From Deltaproteobacteria bacterium (GTDB taxonomy: Bacteria; Desulfobacterota; GWC2-55-46; S146-73): 5,904 bases of DNA. A program made the position numbers and the translations under genes. The notes under the pieces were generated by a model. The model was given only the letters and a program-made list of their open reading frames with translations, made no database searches and was not told the origin of the DNA. The stretch lies in NCBI GenBank assembly GCA_015492355.1, contig WGFF01000201.1, forward strand, positions 1 to 5,904, in the 5' to 3' direction. Positions 1 through 5,336 of this stretch are shown here, piece after piece. Positions within the stretch are counted from its first letter, which is position 1. Every line of letters starts with the position of its first letter.

Positions 1-16
1 CACTGCGGGCTATCGT

Positions 17-131
17 CCTTTTCTGGTAAAAAGGTGTTTTCCCCTGCCCCCTTTCCCAAAGAACTTTAGATTAAAAGTTTTGGGGAAGGGAGTTTGAGGG
101 AAACCCCTTTTACAAAAGGGGGTTCCCTCAA
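17..131. repeat. Cluster of three hairpins downstream of accC, possible palindromic repeat
   Basis: Three inverted repeats follow one another. The strongest pairs 94-111 with 114-131: 17 of 18 positions match (103/122 mismatched) around a 2-nt loop. The second pairs 49-67 with 74-90, with a 2-nt bulge at 58-59 and two G-T wobbles. The third pairs 17-22 with 29-34 around a 6-nt loop. The first lies 35 nt beyond the accC stop and could stop or protect the accC transcript, but no U-run follows any stem on the minus strand, so this is not a canonical intrinsic terminator. On the minus strand the third hairpin region resembles a degenerate copy of the first (GGGAA, then CCTTTT, then AAAAGG). That suggests a repeated palindromic unit, which is inference. 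I see no gene in 1-165. Confidence 0.6.
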
Positions 132-165
132 GATTTAGTCCGAAAAAGATACCCATTACCTTATT

Positions 166-1500
166 TTATGAAAATCTCGACAGGAAGTCTATATCTATAT
201 TCCCTGCGATGAAGTCGTGGTCCTTGAGGATCCTTACAAGGAGGGGGATGTTGGTTTTGACACCCTCTATGTGGAACTCATCGAGTGCCCTTATCATCCT
301 GTGTATGGCGTCTATCCTTGTATCTGCGTGTACGATAACCTTTGCAATGAGGTTGTCGTAGTAACTTGGGATGGTGTAGTTACAGTAGATGGCGGTATCC
401 ACCCTCACCCCGGGTCCACCCGGCAGGCACAGCTCCTTTATCCTGCCAGGGGATGGTACGAAGGTCTTGGGGTCTTCTGCATTTACCCTGCATTCTATAC
501 AATGCCCCTTGAACCTCACATCCTTCTGTCTGATGTTGAGCCTCTCTCCTGTTGCAATCCTTATCTGTTCCTTCACCAGGTCTATGCCGGTCACCATCTC
601 TGTGACAGGGTGTTCCACCTGTATGCGGGTGTTCATCTCCATGAAGTAAAAATTCCTCTCCCTGTCCATGAGGAATTCCACCGTACCCACATTGGTGTAA
701 CCTATTGCCTTTGCAAGCTTTATGGCTGCCTCCCCCATCCTGTCCCTCAGCCTCTCGTCCACAACTGGTGAGGGAGACTCCTCTATTATCTTCTGGTGTC
801 TCCTCTGTATGGAACATTCCCTCTCTCCCAGGTGTATAACATTGCCGTGCTCATCAGCCACTATCTGTATCTCTATGTGTCTCGGCAGTTCACAATACCT
901 CTCTATGAACACCTCCCCATCACCGAAGGCAGAGAGGGATTCCATCTTTGCCATGTTGAAGGCATTGGCAAGGCTTGCCTGTGTGTGGACGAGCTTCATC
1001 CCCCTTCCACCACCACCGCTTGCCGCCTTTATCAGCACGGGGAAACCTATCTTCTTGGATACCTCAATGGCATCCTTCTCATCGGATAGCCCCCTGTTGC
1101 TCCATGGAAGCACAGGTATCCTTACCTTTTCAGCCTCCTTCTTGGCCTGTATCTTGTTGCCCATGAGCCTCATGACCTCAGAGGTAGGACCTATGAACTT
1201 TATACCGCATTTCTCACACACCTCTGCAAAGGCATGACTCTCCGCAAGAAAACCGTATCCTGGATGGACTGCCTCGGCATCTATCACCTCTATGGCGCTT
1301 ATGAGGGAGGAGATATTGAGATAACTCTCTGTAGCCTTTGCAGGACCTATACATATAGCACCATCTGCAAGCCTCGTATGGAGGGCGTATCTATCCGCCT
1401 CGGAATAGACCGCCACACTCTTGATACCCATCTCCTTGCACGCCCTTATTATCCTTACCGCTATCTCTCCCCTGTTTGCTATGAGTATTTTGTTGAACAT
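166..1500 (-). CDS. accC: Biotin carboxylase subunit of acetyl-CoA carboxylase
   Basis: The protein catalyses ATP- and bicarbonate-dependent carboxylation of the biotin on AccB, the first half-reaction of cytoplasmic acetyl-CoA carboxylase, which makes malonyl-CoA for fatty acid synthesis. From ATG 1500 it is 444 aa, close to the roughly 450 aa usual for bacterial AccC. It opens with the family signature KILIANRGEIAVR (residues 4-16). Next come HPGYGFLAE (79-87), the ATP-grasp glycine-rich loop ASGGGGRGM (160-168), RRHQK (233-237), EMNTRIQVEHP (288-298) with the catalytic Arg292 and Glu296, and ECRVNAED (336-343). The frame opens 24 codons earlier at a TTG (1572), but that stretch has no family resemblance and no Shine-Dalgarno, whereas ATG 1500 begins exactly at the conserved N-terminus with a weak purine-rich site (AAGAGAGAG). 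It is the last gene of the minus-strand operon, after accB. A pyruvate or propionyl-CoA carboxylase subunit is possible but less likely beside accB. Confidence 0.96.
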   Translation of the reverse strand: MFNKILIANRGEIAVRIIRACKEMGIKSVAVYSEADRYALHTRLADGAICIGPAKATESYLNISSLISAIEVIDAEAVHPGYGFLAESHAFAEVCEKCGIKFIGPTSEVMRLMGNKIQAKKEAEKVRIPVLPWSNRGLSDEKDAIEVSKKIGFPVLIKAASGGGGRGMKLVHTQASLANAFNMAKMESLSAFGDGEVFIERYCELPRHIEIQIVADEHGNVIHLGERECSIQRRHQKIIEESPSPVVDERLRDRMGEAAIKLAKAIGYTNVGTVEFLMDRERNFYFMEMNTRIQVEHPVTEMVTGIDLVKEQIRIATGERLNIRQKDVRFKGHCIECRVNAEDPKTFVPSPGRIKELCLPGGPGVRVDTAIYCNYTIPSYYDNLIAKVIVHADTRIDAIHRMIRALDEFHIEGVKTNIPLLVRILKDHDFIAGNIDIDFLSRFS

Positions 1501-1579
1501 AGGATACTCTCTCTTGAAGTAAACTGTGCGGGGATAAAATCCATACCCTTCCCCATAATGAATGATAGTCAATAATTCA

Positions 1580-1606
1580 CAGGGGGCTCAGGTAGTAAAC
1601 CCCCTG
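1580..1606 (-). promoter_or_regulatory. Hairpin in the accB-accC spacer
   Basis: A perfect 7-bp inverted repeat, CAGGGGG (1580-1586) and CCCCCTG (1600-1606), encloses a 13-nt loop. It lies midway in the approximately 165-nt gap between the accB stop and the accC ATG. No U-run follows on the minus strand, so termination is unlikely. A role in RNA processing, stability or setting the AccB:AccC ratio is possible but is only inference. Confidence 0.4.
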
Positions 1607-1665
1607 ATGCAAGGGATAATCTCTTCTATCAGCGGGTTGGGTGACACAGAAAGGTCTTTCCCCCC

Positions 1666-2109
1666 TTATCCTGCTCCCACCTCTATATGGAAGAGTGGTT
1701 CGCCATACTCAACAGGTTGACCGTTCTCTACGAGTATAGATACCACCCTGCCACCGTATTCGGATTCGACCTCGTTCATTATCTTCATAGCCTCTATGAT
1801 ACACAGAACCTGCCCCTGCTTTACCACACTGCCTATCTCCACGAATGGGGGGGCTTCAGGGGATGGTGCCCTGTAGAAGGTTCCCACCATGGGAGAGGTG
1901 ATTACCTTTATATTCTTTCCCCTCGATTCCCTTTGCTCTGGCTCTTCCTCCCTCTCTACTGCCTTCTTCTCTTCCACCGCAGATACAACCTGCCCCTGGG
2001 ATAGAGCCCTTTTTATCCTTATCCTTCCTTCCTTACCCTCTATCTCTATCTCCTCTATATCCGTATCCCTGAGAAATCTGTAGATAGACCTTATGTACTT
2101 GAGTTCCAT
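1666..2109 (-). CDS. accB: Biotin carboxyl carrier protein of acetyl-CoA carboxylase
   Basis: This is the swinging-arm subunit of acetyl-CoA carboxylase. Biotin protein ligase attaches biotin to one lysine; AccC carboxylates it and the AccAD carboxyltransferase passes the CO2 to acetyl-CoA. The protein is 147 aa, typical for AccB. It has an N-terminal helical segment (about 1-35), a charged, Glu-rich linker (about 45-66), and a C-terminal biotinyl/lipoyl barrel (about 68-145). The barrel contains the motif EAMKIMNEV (106-114) with biotinyl-Lys109, and SPMVGTFYRAP (72-82), diagnostic of acetyl-CoA carboxylase-type carriers. The ATG at 2109 is preceded by AGGAGG (2114-2119) with a 4-nt gap. The gene begins 19 nt after the peptidase stop and precedes accC, so the two are very probably co-transcribed. 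Both ends of the protein look complete. Confidence 0.96.
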   Translation of the reverse strand: MELKYIRSIYRFLRDTDIEEIEIEGKEGRIRIKRALSQGQVVSAVEEKKAVEREEEPEQRESRGKNIKVITSPMVGTFYRAPSPEAPPFVEIGSVVKQGQVLCIIEAMKIMNEVESEYGGRVVSILVENGQPVEYGEPLFHIEVGAG

Positions 2110-2128
2110 TTATCCTCCTCTTCCATTC

Positions 2129-3208
2129 TTACAGACTTGTTAGTTCTGCCGAAGGCTCTGTAAGTACCCTACACCCCCTCTCTGTGACCACCACCATATC
2201 CTCTATCCTCACCCCTCCCCAGCCCGGTAAGTACACCCCTGGCTCAACTGTAACGACCATGCCCGGCTCGAGTATATCCCTGCTTGCAGGACCTATCACA
2301 GGACCTTCGTGTATCTTAAGCCCCACACCATGACCAGTGCCGTGATCAAAGTACCTTCCGAGCCCTTCTTTTTTAATATAATCCCTTGCTATCCTGTCCA
2401 CATCAGCACACCTTAACCCGGGCTTTATGCCGTCTATCACAAGGTCATGGGCTATCTTCACCACACTGTAGACCTCCCTCTGCCTCTTAGTTGCCCTTCC
2501 AACCACAAACGTACGTGTCTTGTCAGAATGATAACCATCCACCACTGCTCCACAGTCGATTATTACAAACTCCCCTTTCCTTATCTTCTTGTTCGAAGCC
2601 TTGCCATGGGGCAGTGAAGACCTCCATCCAGAGGCGACTATGGTATCAAAGCCAACAGCCTCAGCCCCCATCTTCTTCAAGGAAGCCTCGAGTTCAAGGG
2701 CTATATCCCTCTCCCTTGTACCCGGCTTTATAAGAGAGAGTATACCCTCAAGACCTGCCTCCAGTACCTTTATGGACCTTCTGATACTCCTTATCTCTCC
2801 CGGGTCTTTTCTCTGCCTCCTCCTTTCGCACAGTCCATCGAGGGATCTGAACCTGCATCCCCTTAGATTGCCCCTGAGCCTTACATAGGTTGAGTAGCTT
2901 ACGTATCTGCCCTCGAATCCCAGGATACGTGGTCCCAGGGACCTTACCACACCCACAAGGTCTTCAAAACCCTTTCTTATCCTCTTTATCCTTACGCCCC
3001 TGACCTCTCTCCTTGCCTGTTCCGTGTACCTGCCGTCAACGAGCAGTATGGAATCCCTCCGGGTTACAAGGAGATAGGCAGTAGAACCGGTAAATCCAGT
3101 GAGATACCGGATATTGGCTGTATCGGTTACAAGGAAACAGTCGACCTCTTGTTGACCGAGGCTCTCTTTTATGGATCTGAGTCTCTCAGAAAAAGGGGTT
3201 CTCTTTAT
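2129..3208 (-). CDS. Xaa-Pro aminopeptidase/dipeptidase (peptidase family M24B), apparent ATA start
   Basis: This is a cytoplasmic dimetal 'pita-bread' peptidase that cleaves the bond before proline in oligo- or dipeptides. Counted from 3208 it is 359 aa, the usual size. Residues about 7-130 form the creatinase N-terminal domain, with RLRSIKESL (9-17), the hallmark NIRYLTGFTGS (32-42) and LLVDGRYTEQA (55-65). Residues about 135-355 form the catalytic domain. Its metal ligands are Asp218 in IIDCGA, Asp229 in GYHSDKTRTF, His293 in HGTGHGVG, Glu322 in VEPGVY and Glu336 in RIEDM. No in-frame ATG, GTG or TTG lies between GTG 2956, which would delete 84 conserved residues, and an upstream stop at 3308-3310. 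ATA 3208-3206 sits 8 nt after AAAGGAG and overlaps the Roadblock stop codon. Similar peptidases often precede efp-accB; no efp is present here. Whether it is PepP- or PepQ-like cannot be decided from sequence alone. Confidence 0.9.
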   Translation of the reverse strand: MKRTPFSERLRSIKESLGQQEVDCFLVTDTANIRYLTGFTGSTAYLLVTRRDSILLVDGRYTEQARREVRGVRIKRIRKGFEDLVGVVRSLGPRILGFEGRYVSYSTYVRLRGNLRGCRFRSLDGLCERRRQRKDPGEIRSIRRSIKVLEAGLEGILSLIKPGTRERDIALELEASLKKMGAEAVGFDTIVASGWRSSLPHGKASNKKIRKGEFVIIDCGAVVDGYHSDKTRTFVVGRATKRQREVYSVVKIAHDLVIDGIKPGLRCADVDRIARDYIKKEGLGRYFDHGTGHGVGLKIHEGPVIGPASRDILEPGMVVTVEPGVYLPGWGGVRIEDMVVVTERGCRVLTEPSAELTSL

Positions 3209-3570
3209 TTTAAGAGCTCCTTTCTTACCCTCAGGGATGCCTTCTTGAGAAGATAACTTGCCTTGCCAACGTTCATCCTGTGGTTTACAACAAATGCCAT
3301 ATAGTACTCAGGTGTCAGTATCCGTATGAGTACATCCCCGCCGGTTGTATGTATCCTTATCTCCTCCACCTCACCGAGCCTGAGCATACCAGATGCCCTT
3401 TTTACCTCCTCTATAGCCTTACCATACTCCACACCCACTGTCTCTATATCACATGGAGAATCCTGACGGATATAGTTCTGGATCGAGAGCCCGTCCATTC
3501 CCATAATGGCAGCCCCTGTACCTCCTTTAACCCCCTCCACCATCTCCTTTAGTATATCCTCAAAGGCCAT
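3205..3570 (-). CDS. Roadblock/LC7 domain protein
   Basis: A 121-aa single-domain protein of the Roadblock/LC7 (MglB/dynein light chain 7) superfamily. Such proteins dimerise and in bacteria often partner small Ras-like GTPases such as MglA. The N-terminal helix (about 2-15) leads into GTGAAIMGMDGLSIQNYI (17-34), the family's beta-hairpin with the conserved 'DG-hydrophobic' turn. A long helix (about 46-62) follows, then strands EEIRIHT and VLIRIL, and a C-terminal helix rich in Lys/Arg. No GTPase motifs are present here. ATG 3570 has an excellent AAGGAGG (3578-3584) with a 7-nt gap. The gene starts 2 nt after the TPR gene stop, and its stop codon overlaps the proposed start of the peptidase, so translational coupling is likely. 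The superfamily call rests on motif reading. The role within an acetyl-CoA carboxylase operon is unknown; no GTPase gene is visible in the window. Confidence 0.75.
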   Translation of the reverse strand: MAFEDILKEMVEGVKGGTGAAIMGMDGLSIQNYIRQDSPCDIETVGVEYGKAIEEVKRASGMLRLGEVEEIRIHTTGGDVLIRILTPEYYMAFVVNHRMNVGKASYLLKKASLRVRKELLK

Positions 3571-3572
3571 AC

Positions 3573-3806
3573 CTACCCCTCCTTGTAAAAGGACCTTTTC
3601 AGTTTCGCCATCTTTGTAAGCCTTTCCATCCTTTCCTGTATCCGTTTATCCCCGGGAGAGGTATCCGCGAGTATCTTGTATATCATGAGGGCATCCTCAA
3701 GCCTGCCCTGCTTTTCCAGGACCTCTGCCATGGAAAGGGTAAAGAATATATCGTCCCCTGCCTTTATACGTCTCGTATCCATTGCCCCAGAACCACTCCA
3801 AACCAT
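3573..3806 (-). CDS. Small TPR-like protein
   Basis: A 77-aa soluble protein and the first gene of the minus-strand operon. Residues about 21-53 fit one tetratricopeptide repeat: FFTLSMAEVLEKQGRLEDAL, followed by an IYKIL helix and TSPGD, with the consensus Ala, Gly and Ala-Leu positions and a terminal Pro. The rest (54-77) is a basic, probably helical tail. A single TPR usually mediates protein contacts, so an adaptor or partner of the Roadblock protein 2 nt downstream is a reasonable guess, not shown. Two ATG starts are possible. ATG 3806 lies at the predicted transcription start (leaderless). ATG 3782 gives 69 aa starting MDTRRIKAG, just before the repeat, and would have a leader of about 24 nt. 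Neither has a good Shine-Dalgarno. I list the longer form, but the shorter is nearly as likely. Confidence 0.65.
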   Translation of the reverse strand: MVWSGSGAMDTRRIKAGDDIFFTLSMAEVLEKQGRLEDALMIYKILADTSPGDKRIQERMERLTKMAKLKRSFYKEG

Positions 3807-3812
3807 TACCTA

Positions 3813-3841
3813 AAATTATTAAAGATTACCTTCCAAGTCAA
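3813..3841 (-). promoter_or_regulatory. Candidate sigma70 promoter of the TPR-Roadblock-peptidase-accBC operon
   Basis: On the minus strand, a -35 TTGACT (3836-3841) is followed 17 bp later by TAATTT (3813-3818), or 15 bp later by the better -10 match AATAAT (3815-3820). Either places the transcription start within a few bases of ATG 3806. It is the only good promoter I see upstream of the five minus-strand genes. Confidence 0.5.
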
Positions 3842-4025
3842 GAAACTTTTTATAGACTCCTGTACTGTGTAGTCCCGTATTGATAAGATAAAGTATCTCT
3901 CTGCTGGAAAACGGGGATGGACCGAACCATCACCGAAGGGATAGAACGACTCTGTGTTTTTACAAAACCCACCATTCATCCCCGCCAAGAGGACTGGGCA
4001 TTCTGGCAGGGTTCGTAAAGGATGG

Positions 4026-4054
4026 GTGAAAAATCCCTGCCTTTCTGGTATACT
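4026..4054 (+). promoter_or_regulatory. Candidate extended -10 promoter for the membrane-anchored protein gene
   Basis: TATACT (4049-4054) matches five of six -10 positions and is preceded by TGG, giving an extended -10. A weak -35, GTGAAA (4026-4031), lies 17 bp upstream. The predicted start near 4061 would leave a leader of about 73 nt containing the hairpin at 4087-4109. Confidence 0.45.
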
Positions 4055-4086
4055 TGGATTTAACAGCCTCTTTAAGTGCCCGAGAG

Positions 4087-4109
4087 GGGTGGGAATCTAT
4101 CCTTCACCC
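4087..4109 (+). promoter_or_regulatory. Leader hairpin upstream of the membrane-anchored protein gene
   Basis: GGGTGGGA (4087-4094) pairs with TCC (4100-4102) and CACCC (4105-4109), giving 5+3 bp around a 5-nt loop with a 2-nt bulge. It lies 24 nt before the ATG, in the predicted 5' leader. It could affect translation or mRNA stability; no known riboswitch consensus is recognised. Confidence 0.3.
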
Positions 4110-4133
4110 GAAGGAACGGACAGGTAAGACAGG

Positions 4134-4640
4134 ATGAGGAAGATTCTTCTGGGAGTAGTGATACCTATCTTTCTTGTATCCGCTGGAGGGATTATCTATT
4201 TCTTTAGTGTTACAGAGCCCCTTTACATGAATAGTTATAACGTCTGTTTTTCTCAACAGTTCGATATAAAGGCTCGCTACTGGATAGATAAAGACAGTGT
4301 GGAGATATTCGTTCTTGTGGGCACCCTCAGGCATCCTGAAGACTTCAAAGAGACCATAACCCTTGATACCATTATGTTCGGTTTGAGCAGGAGATGCGGT
4401 GAGAAGTGCTGGAATATAGAAGAAGGAAGTAATGAGTTCCCTATAAGGGTCACAACAGGACCGGGCGAAGAGAGGTTTTTCTTTTTTAAAAGGTTCTCCA
4501 TACCCATTGATGCCTCTGTGGATCTATCGAAGCGCTGGGTCACCCTGGAGGCTGCAACATACGAAGGTACCGATAAACCCGTAAGGTGGTGGTATGCCCA
4601 CAGTGGAAAGGATATATTCTCATCCAGAAAGGATTTTTAA
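4134..4640 (+). CDS. Hypothetical protein with one N-terminal membrane anchor
   Basis: I do not recognise a family for this 168-aa protein. After MRK, residues 4-25 are a hydrophobic helix (ILLGVVIPIFLVSAGGIIYF). This is best read as an uncleaved signal anchor with a positive-inside N-terminus, which would put residues about 30-168 outside the cytoplasmic membrane. A signal peptide cleaved after it is less likely, since no clear AxA site is seen. The exported part looks beta-rich (VEIFVLVGTL, EERFFFFKRFSI, RWVTLEAAT) and contains three cysteines (38, 88 and 92, the last two in CGEKC) that could pair or bind a metal. It starts at ATG 4134, with only weak AGG triplets upstream. It lies alone between the divergent region and the HARP promoter and appears to be its own transcription unit. 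The coding call rests on length, codon use like its neighbours and the sensible membrane segment. Confidence 0.7.
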   Translation: MRKILLGVVIPIFLVSAGGIIYFFSVTEPLYMNSYNVCFSQQFDIKARYWIDKDSVEIFVLVGTLRHPEDFKETITLDTIMFGLSRRCGEKCWNIEEGSNEFPIRVTTGPGEERFFFFKRFSIPIDASVDLSKRWVTLEAATYEGTDKPVRWWYAHSGKDIFSSRKDF

Positions 4641-4658
4641 GACCACTGTATCCTTTCT
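4626..4658 (+). terminator. Weak hairpin at the 3' end of the membrane-anchored protein gene
   Basis: A perfect 9-bp inverted repeat, AGAAAGGAT (4626-4634) and ATCCTTTCT (4650-4658), has a 15-nt loop containing the TAA stop codon. It is AT-rich and lacks a downstream U-run, so it may be an mRNA 3' structure and not an efficient terminator. Confidence 0.3.
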
Positions 4659-4674
4659 TCCACTCCACACGGAC

Positions 4675-4703
4675 TTGACAACCCCTCTACCTTCCTTTAG
4701 TAT
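4675..4703 (+). promoter_or_regulatory. Sigma70 promoter of the HARP gene, probably giving a leaderless mRNA
   Basis: A perfect -35 TTGACA (4675-4680) is followed after exactly 17 bp by TAGTAT (4698-4703), four of six -10 matches. Only 9 nt separate the -10 from ATG 4713, so transcription should begin at about 4710-4713. No Shine-Dalgarno sequence precedes the ATG, which agrees with leaderless translation. Confidence 0.6.
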
Positions 4704-4712
4704 TAACCTGTT

Positions 4713-5336
4713 ATGATAGATGACCTTGCAGGCAGTGGCTCAAGGAAGACCCCCCTCAGGTTCGTCCTCGATACAAGTGTGTTCACCAATCCTGAAATAT
4801 ACAGGGGCTTTGGTGTCACACCAACAGAGGCACTCCATAGTTTCCTCATCCTTGCAGAAAAAACAAAGGGTGTGGAGTTCTACATGCCCCCTTCCATCTA
4901 CAGGGAGCTATCCACCTTTATAAAAACAGAAGACCTGCCCAAGGAACTGCAACTTGTAATCCAGAGGAAATCCCCCAGAAAATATGAAATGAGTGTACCT
5001 GCCTTTCTTCTCTACGAACTCATAGACGATGTACGTAAAAGGGTGGACAAGGGGTTGAGGGTGGCAGAGGAGATAGTAAAGAAGATACAGAAGGAACCAC
5101 ACCCTGAGGACATAGCCACACTCAGAAAGAAGTACAGGGAAGCCCTCAGGGAGGGGATAATAGACAGCAAGGAGGATGTGGAACTCATACTCCTTGCAAT
5201 GGAGCTCGATGGGGTGGTTGTAACAGCGGATAAGGGAATAATCACATGGGCTGAGAAGCTGGGAATAAGATGGATAGAGTCAGAGAGGCTGAGGGAGATA
5301 ATAGAGGTGCTAATCGACAAAGGTCTTCCCTCTTAG
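4713..5336 (+). CDS. RNA-free ribonuclease P (HARP), PIN-domain 'RNA ligase partner' family
   Basis: A 207-aa PIN-domain nuclease of the family represented by Aquifex aeolicus Aq_880 and MJ0950. The Aquifex member is a protein-only RNase P that removes 5' leaders from pre-tRNAs; the same family is annotated 'RNA ligase partner'. The PIN start RFVLDTSVFTNP (16-27) holds catalytic Asp20. YRELSTF (63-69) follows. A central, highly charged helical segment (about 75-148) matches the family's inserted spike-helix region. The PIN fold resumes with DSKEDVELILLA (151-162), carrying Asp151 and Asp155, and VVVTADKGI (168-176), carrying Asp173. The acidic set expected for metal-dependent cleavage is therefore intact. 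ATG 4713 is the only usable start; it adds about 15 residues before the usual N-terminus and has no Shine-Dalgarno. A VapC toxin is unlikely given the length and the absence of an antitoxin gene. Many HARP-bearing organisms also have RNA-based RNase P, so its role here is not certain. Confidence 0.88.
   Translation: MIDDLAGSGSRKTPLRFVLDTSVFTNPEIYRGFGVTPTEALHSFLILAEKTKGVEFYMPPSIYRELSTFIKTEDLPKELQLVIQRKSPRKYEMSVPAFLLYELIDDVRKRVDKGLRVAEEIVKKIQKEPHPEDIATLRKKYREALREGIIDSKEDVELILLAMELDGVVVTADKGIITWAEKLGIRWIESERLREIIEVLIDKGLPS

Larger units (their letters stand above)
3842..4133. other. Divergent intergenic region with several inverted repeats, no gene seen
   Basis: About 290 bases between the divergent TPR and membrane-protein genes. 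I find no convincing coding sequence, tRNA or recognisable riboswitch. Visible structure: an 8-bp perfect inverted repeat CGGGGATG/CATCCCCG (3912-3919 with 3977-3984); a nested small hairpin GATGG/CCATC (3916-3920 with 3927-3931); a 7-bp repeat GGCAGGG/CCCTGCC (4005-4011 with 4035-4041); and a leader hairpin (4087-4094 with 4100-4109). A regulatory RNA or operators are possible but unsupported by any known motif. Confidence 0.4.

Noticed and set aside
1501..1572. 24-codon N-terminal extension of accC from a TTG at 1572
   Set aside because: The added residues do not match the family, the TTG lacks a Shine-Dalgarno, and ATG 1500 begins exactly at the conserved AccC N-terminus.
1567..1572. TTGACT on the minus strand as the -35 of an internal accC promoter
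   Set aside because: No acceptable -10 lies 15-19 bp downstream.
217..1575. Long plus-strand open frames opposite accC
   Set aside because: They overlap a full-length accC with all its motifs and encode Cys/Pro/His/Leu-rich sequence typical of antisense shadows.
2954..2956. GTG 2956 as the start of the M24B peptidase
   Set aside because: It would remove 84 upstream residues that clearly form the creatinase N-terminal domain (NIRYLTGF, DGRYTEQA).
3806..3988. 60-codon minus-strand open frame upstream of the TPR gene
   Set aside because: It starts at a TTG with no Shine-Dalgarno, shows no recognisable family and contains the operon's predicted promoter. Its TAATG junction with ATG 3806 is probably chance.
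5012..5320. Minus-strand open frame opposite the HARP gene
   Set aside because: It is a serine-rich low-complexity shadow of the well-supported HARP coding sequence.
4713..5336. PIN protein as a VapC-type toxin
   Set aside because: At 207 aa with a central helical insertion it is too long, no antitoxin gene is adjacent, and motifs and neighbour match the HARP/RNA ligase partner family.
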